A DNA stretch of 64,000 nucleotides, taken from positions 1 through 64,000 of the forward strand of contig SVDC01000003.1 of the NCBI GenBank assembly GCA_015058045.1, in the 5' to 3' direction. The translations under genes and the position numbers were made by a program. How positions within the stretch are numbered: position 1 is the stretch's first letter; the number at the start of each line of letters is the position of its first letter. The notes below the pieces were generated by a model. It worked only from the letters and a program-made list of their open reading frames with translations. It was not told where the DNA came from and ran no database searches. The DNA comes from Cellulosilyticum sp. (lineage in GTDB: Bacteria; Bacillota; Clostridia; Lachnospirales; Cellulosilyticaceae). Below are positions 63,042 through 64,000 of this stretch, one piece after another.

Positions 63042-64000
63042 TTACTGAATAAACATTGCATCTCCAAAGCTAAAGAAACGATAACCTTCTTTTACTGCTT
63101 CATTGTAAGCTGCTAAAGTATGCTCTTTTCCTGCTAAAGCACTCACTAACATAATCAGAGTAGACTCTGGTAAGTGGAAATTTGTAATCAGTGCATCAAT
63201 ACACTTAAACTCATAACCTGGATAAATAAAGATCTTTGTCCATCCACTACGTGCACATACCATGCCATTTTCATCTGCATTAGATTCTAAAGTTCTTGTA
63301 CTAGTCGTTCCTACTGGGATAATACGTCCTCCAGCTTTTTTCACTTCATTAATAATAGCAGCATTTTCTTCATCAATTTGATAAAACTCAGAGTGCATAT
63401 CGTGTTCTAGGACATCTTCTACCTTAACCGGTCTAAAAGTACCTAATCCTACATGTAGTGTTACATAAGCAACTTTAACCCCTTTTTCTTTGATCTTTTC
63501 TAAAAGCTCTGTTGTAAAATGGAGTCCTGCTGTAGGTGCTGCTGCACTTCCCTCGTGTTTAGAATAAACTGTTTGATAGCGTTCTCTATCTTCTAATTTC
63601 TCATGAATATAAGGAGGAAGTGGCATTTCTCCAAGTTGGTCTAATACCTCTTCAAAAATTCCATTGTACTCAAAGCTCACAATACGATTACCATCTTCAA
63701 TAACTTCTTCTACTTTAGCTTTTAAGATACCATCACCAAAAATAATTTCATCCCCAACTCTTGCTTTTTTACCTGGTTTTACTAACACTTCCCAACGCTT
63801 TTCATCTTTACGTGTGAGTAAAAGAAATTCTACTTTCCCACCAGATGGTCTTGCTCCAAAAAGTCTAGCTGGAATAACTCTTGTGTTATTTAAAACAAGG
63901 CAGTCCCCTTCTTTTAAATACTCTAGTATATCATAAAAATGTTGATGTTTTGTTTCACCTGTTTCTTTATCCAATACCATTAAACGTGAACTTGTACGGT
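63042..64000 (-). CDS. queA: S-adenosylmethionine:tRNA ribosyltransferase-isomerase QueA (partial)
   Basis: QueA adds a ribosyl unit from SAM to preQ1 in tRNA, forming epoxyqueuosine. Family motifs are [60 protein letters not shown] and [15 protein letters not shown]. The frame continues past the ORF track's Met to the window edge (RTSSRL before MVLDKETGE), so about 25-30 N-terminal residues lie outside and the track start is internal. It acts after Tgt, whose gene is 10.6 kb away. Confidence 0.95.
   Translation of the reverse strand, partial: RTSSRLMVLDKETGETKHQHFYDILEYLKEGDCLVLNNTRVIPARLFGARPSGGKVEFLLLTRKDEKRWEVLVKPGKKARVGDEIIFGDGILKAKVEEVIEDGNRIVSFEYNGIFEEVLDQLGEMPLPPYIHEKLEDRERYQTVYSKHEGSAAAPTAGLHFTTELLEKIKEKGVKVAYVTLHVGLGTFRPVKVEDVLEHDMHSEFYQIDEENAAIINEVKKAGGRIIPVGTTSTRTLESNADENGMVCARSGWTKIFIYPGYEFKCIDALITNFHLPESTLIMLVSALAGKEHTLAAYNEAVKEGYRFFSFGDAMFIQ

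Noticed and set aside
1-64000. Insertion sequences, prophage, integrase, tRNA or rRNA genes
   Set aside because: I looked for transposase and integrase motifs, flanking inverted repeats and tRNA-like sequences and found none that I could support.

Overview
The window looks like chromosome from a low-GC, anaerobic, spore-forming Clostridia member. The evidence is AT-rich DNA with strong GGAGG-type ribosome sites, a clostridial 2[4Fe-4S] ferredoxin, an iscR-iscS-iscU-mnmA operon, T-box and TPP leader RNAs, spoVB and a RelQ-type alarmone synthetase. A Lachnospirales/Cellulosilyticum-like host is my guess only. Most genes lie on the minus strand.

Layout. 0.1-4.8 kb: ilvE, then the Fe-S/thiouridylation operon iscR-iscS-iscU-mnmA. 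4.8-5.65 kb: about 900 bases without a gene, holding a promoter/operator and a multi-helix candidate RNA. 5.6-9.8 kb: pantothenate operon panG-panB-panC-panD, probably followed by an ADP-ribosylglycohydrolase. 10.1-21.3 kb: an 11-kb branched-chain amino acid operon behind a T-box leader, in transcription order ilvB, ilvN, leuA, leuC, leuD, leuB, a GNAT gene, ilvD and a second ilvB. It makes acetolactate, completes valine/isoleucine steps and runs the leucine branch; ilvC is absent from the window and ilvE lies 9 kb away. 21.5-29.4 kb: typA, an AraC regulator, ferredoxin, a sensor-like Cache protein and topB.

29.6-42 kb is an accessory stretch of small genes: an ATPase, a Vat-like acetyltransferase, GNATs, cupin, glyoxalase-like, DegV, a beta-lactamase-like hydrolase and at least three truncated genes. 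Inside it sits thiM-thiE-thiD behind a TPP riboswitch. 42-53.7 kb returns to core genes: relQ-metA, spoVB, rarA, a second Cache-HAMP protein without an output domain, a TrmB-type regulator with lysA, yajC-tgt and aroC.

53.8-64 kb separates tgt from queA, which are often neighbours. It holds the most unusual locus: a 1011-residue protein with five DUF11-type repeats and no obvious signal peptide, followed by a protein with Cys at every third residue twelve times running. It also holds a FliB-like methylase with an unknown partner, a permuted papain-like amidase with a secreted partner, and an acyl-ACP thioesterase. queA runs off the right edge.

The best candidates for something undescribed are the DUF11/Cys-repeat pair, the multi-helix RNA near 5.1-5.25 kb and the two output-less Cache proteins. 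All identifications come from reading the translated sequence and motifs; no database search was run.
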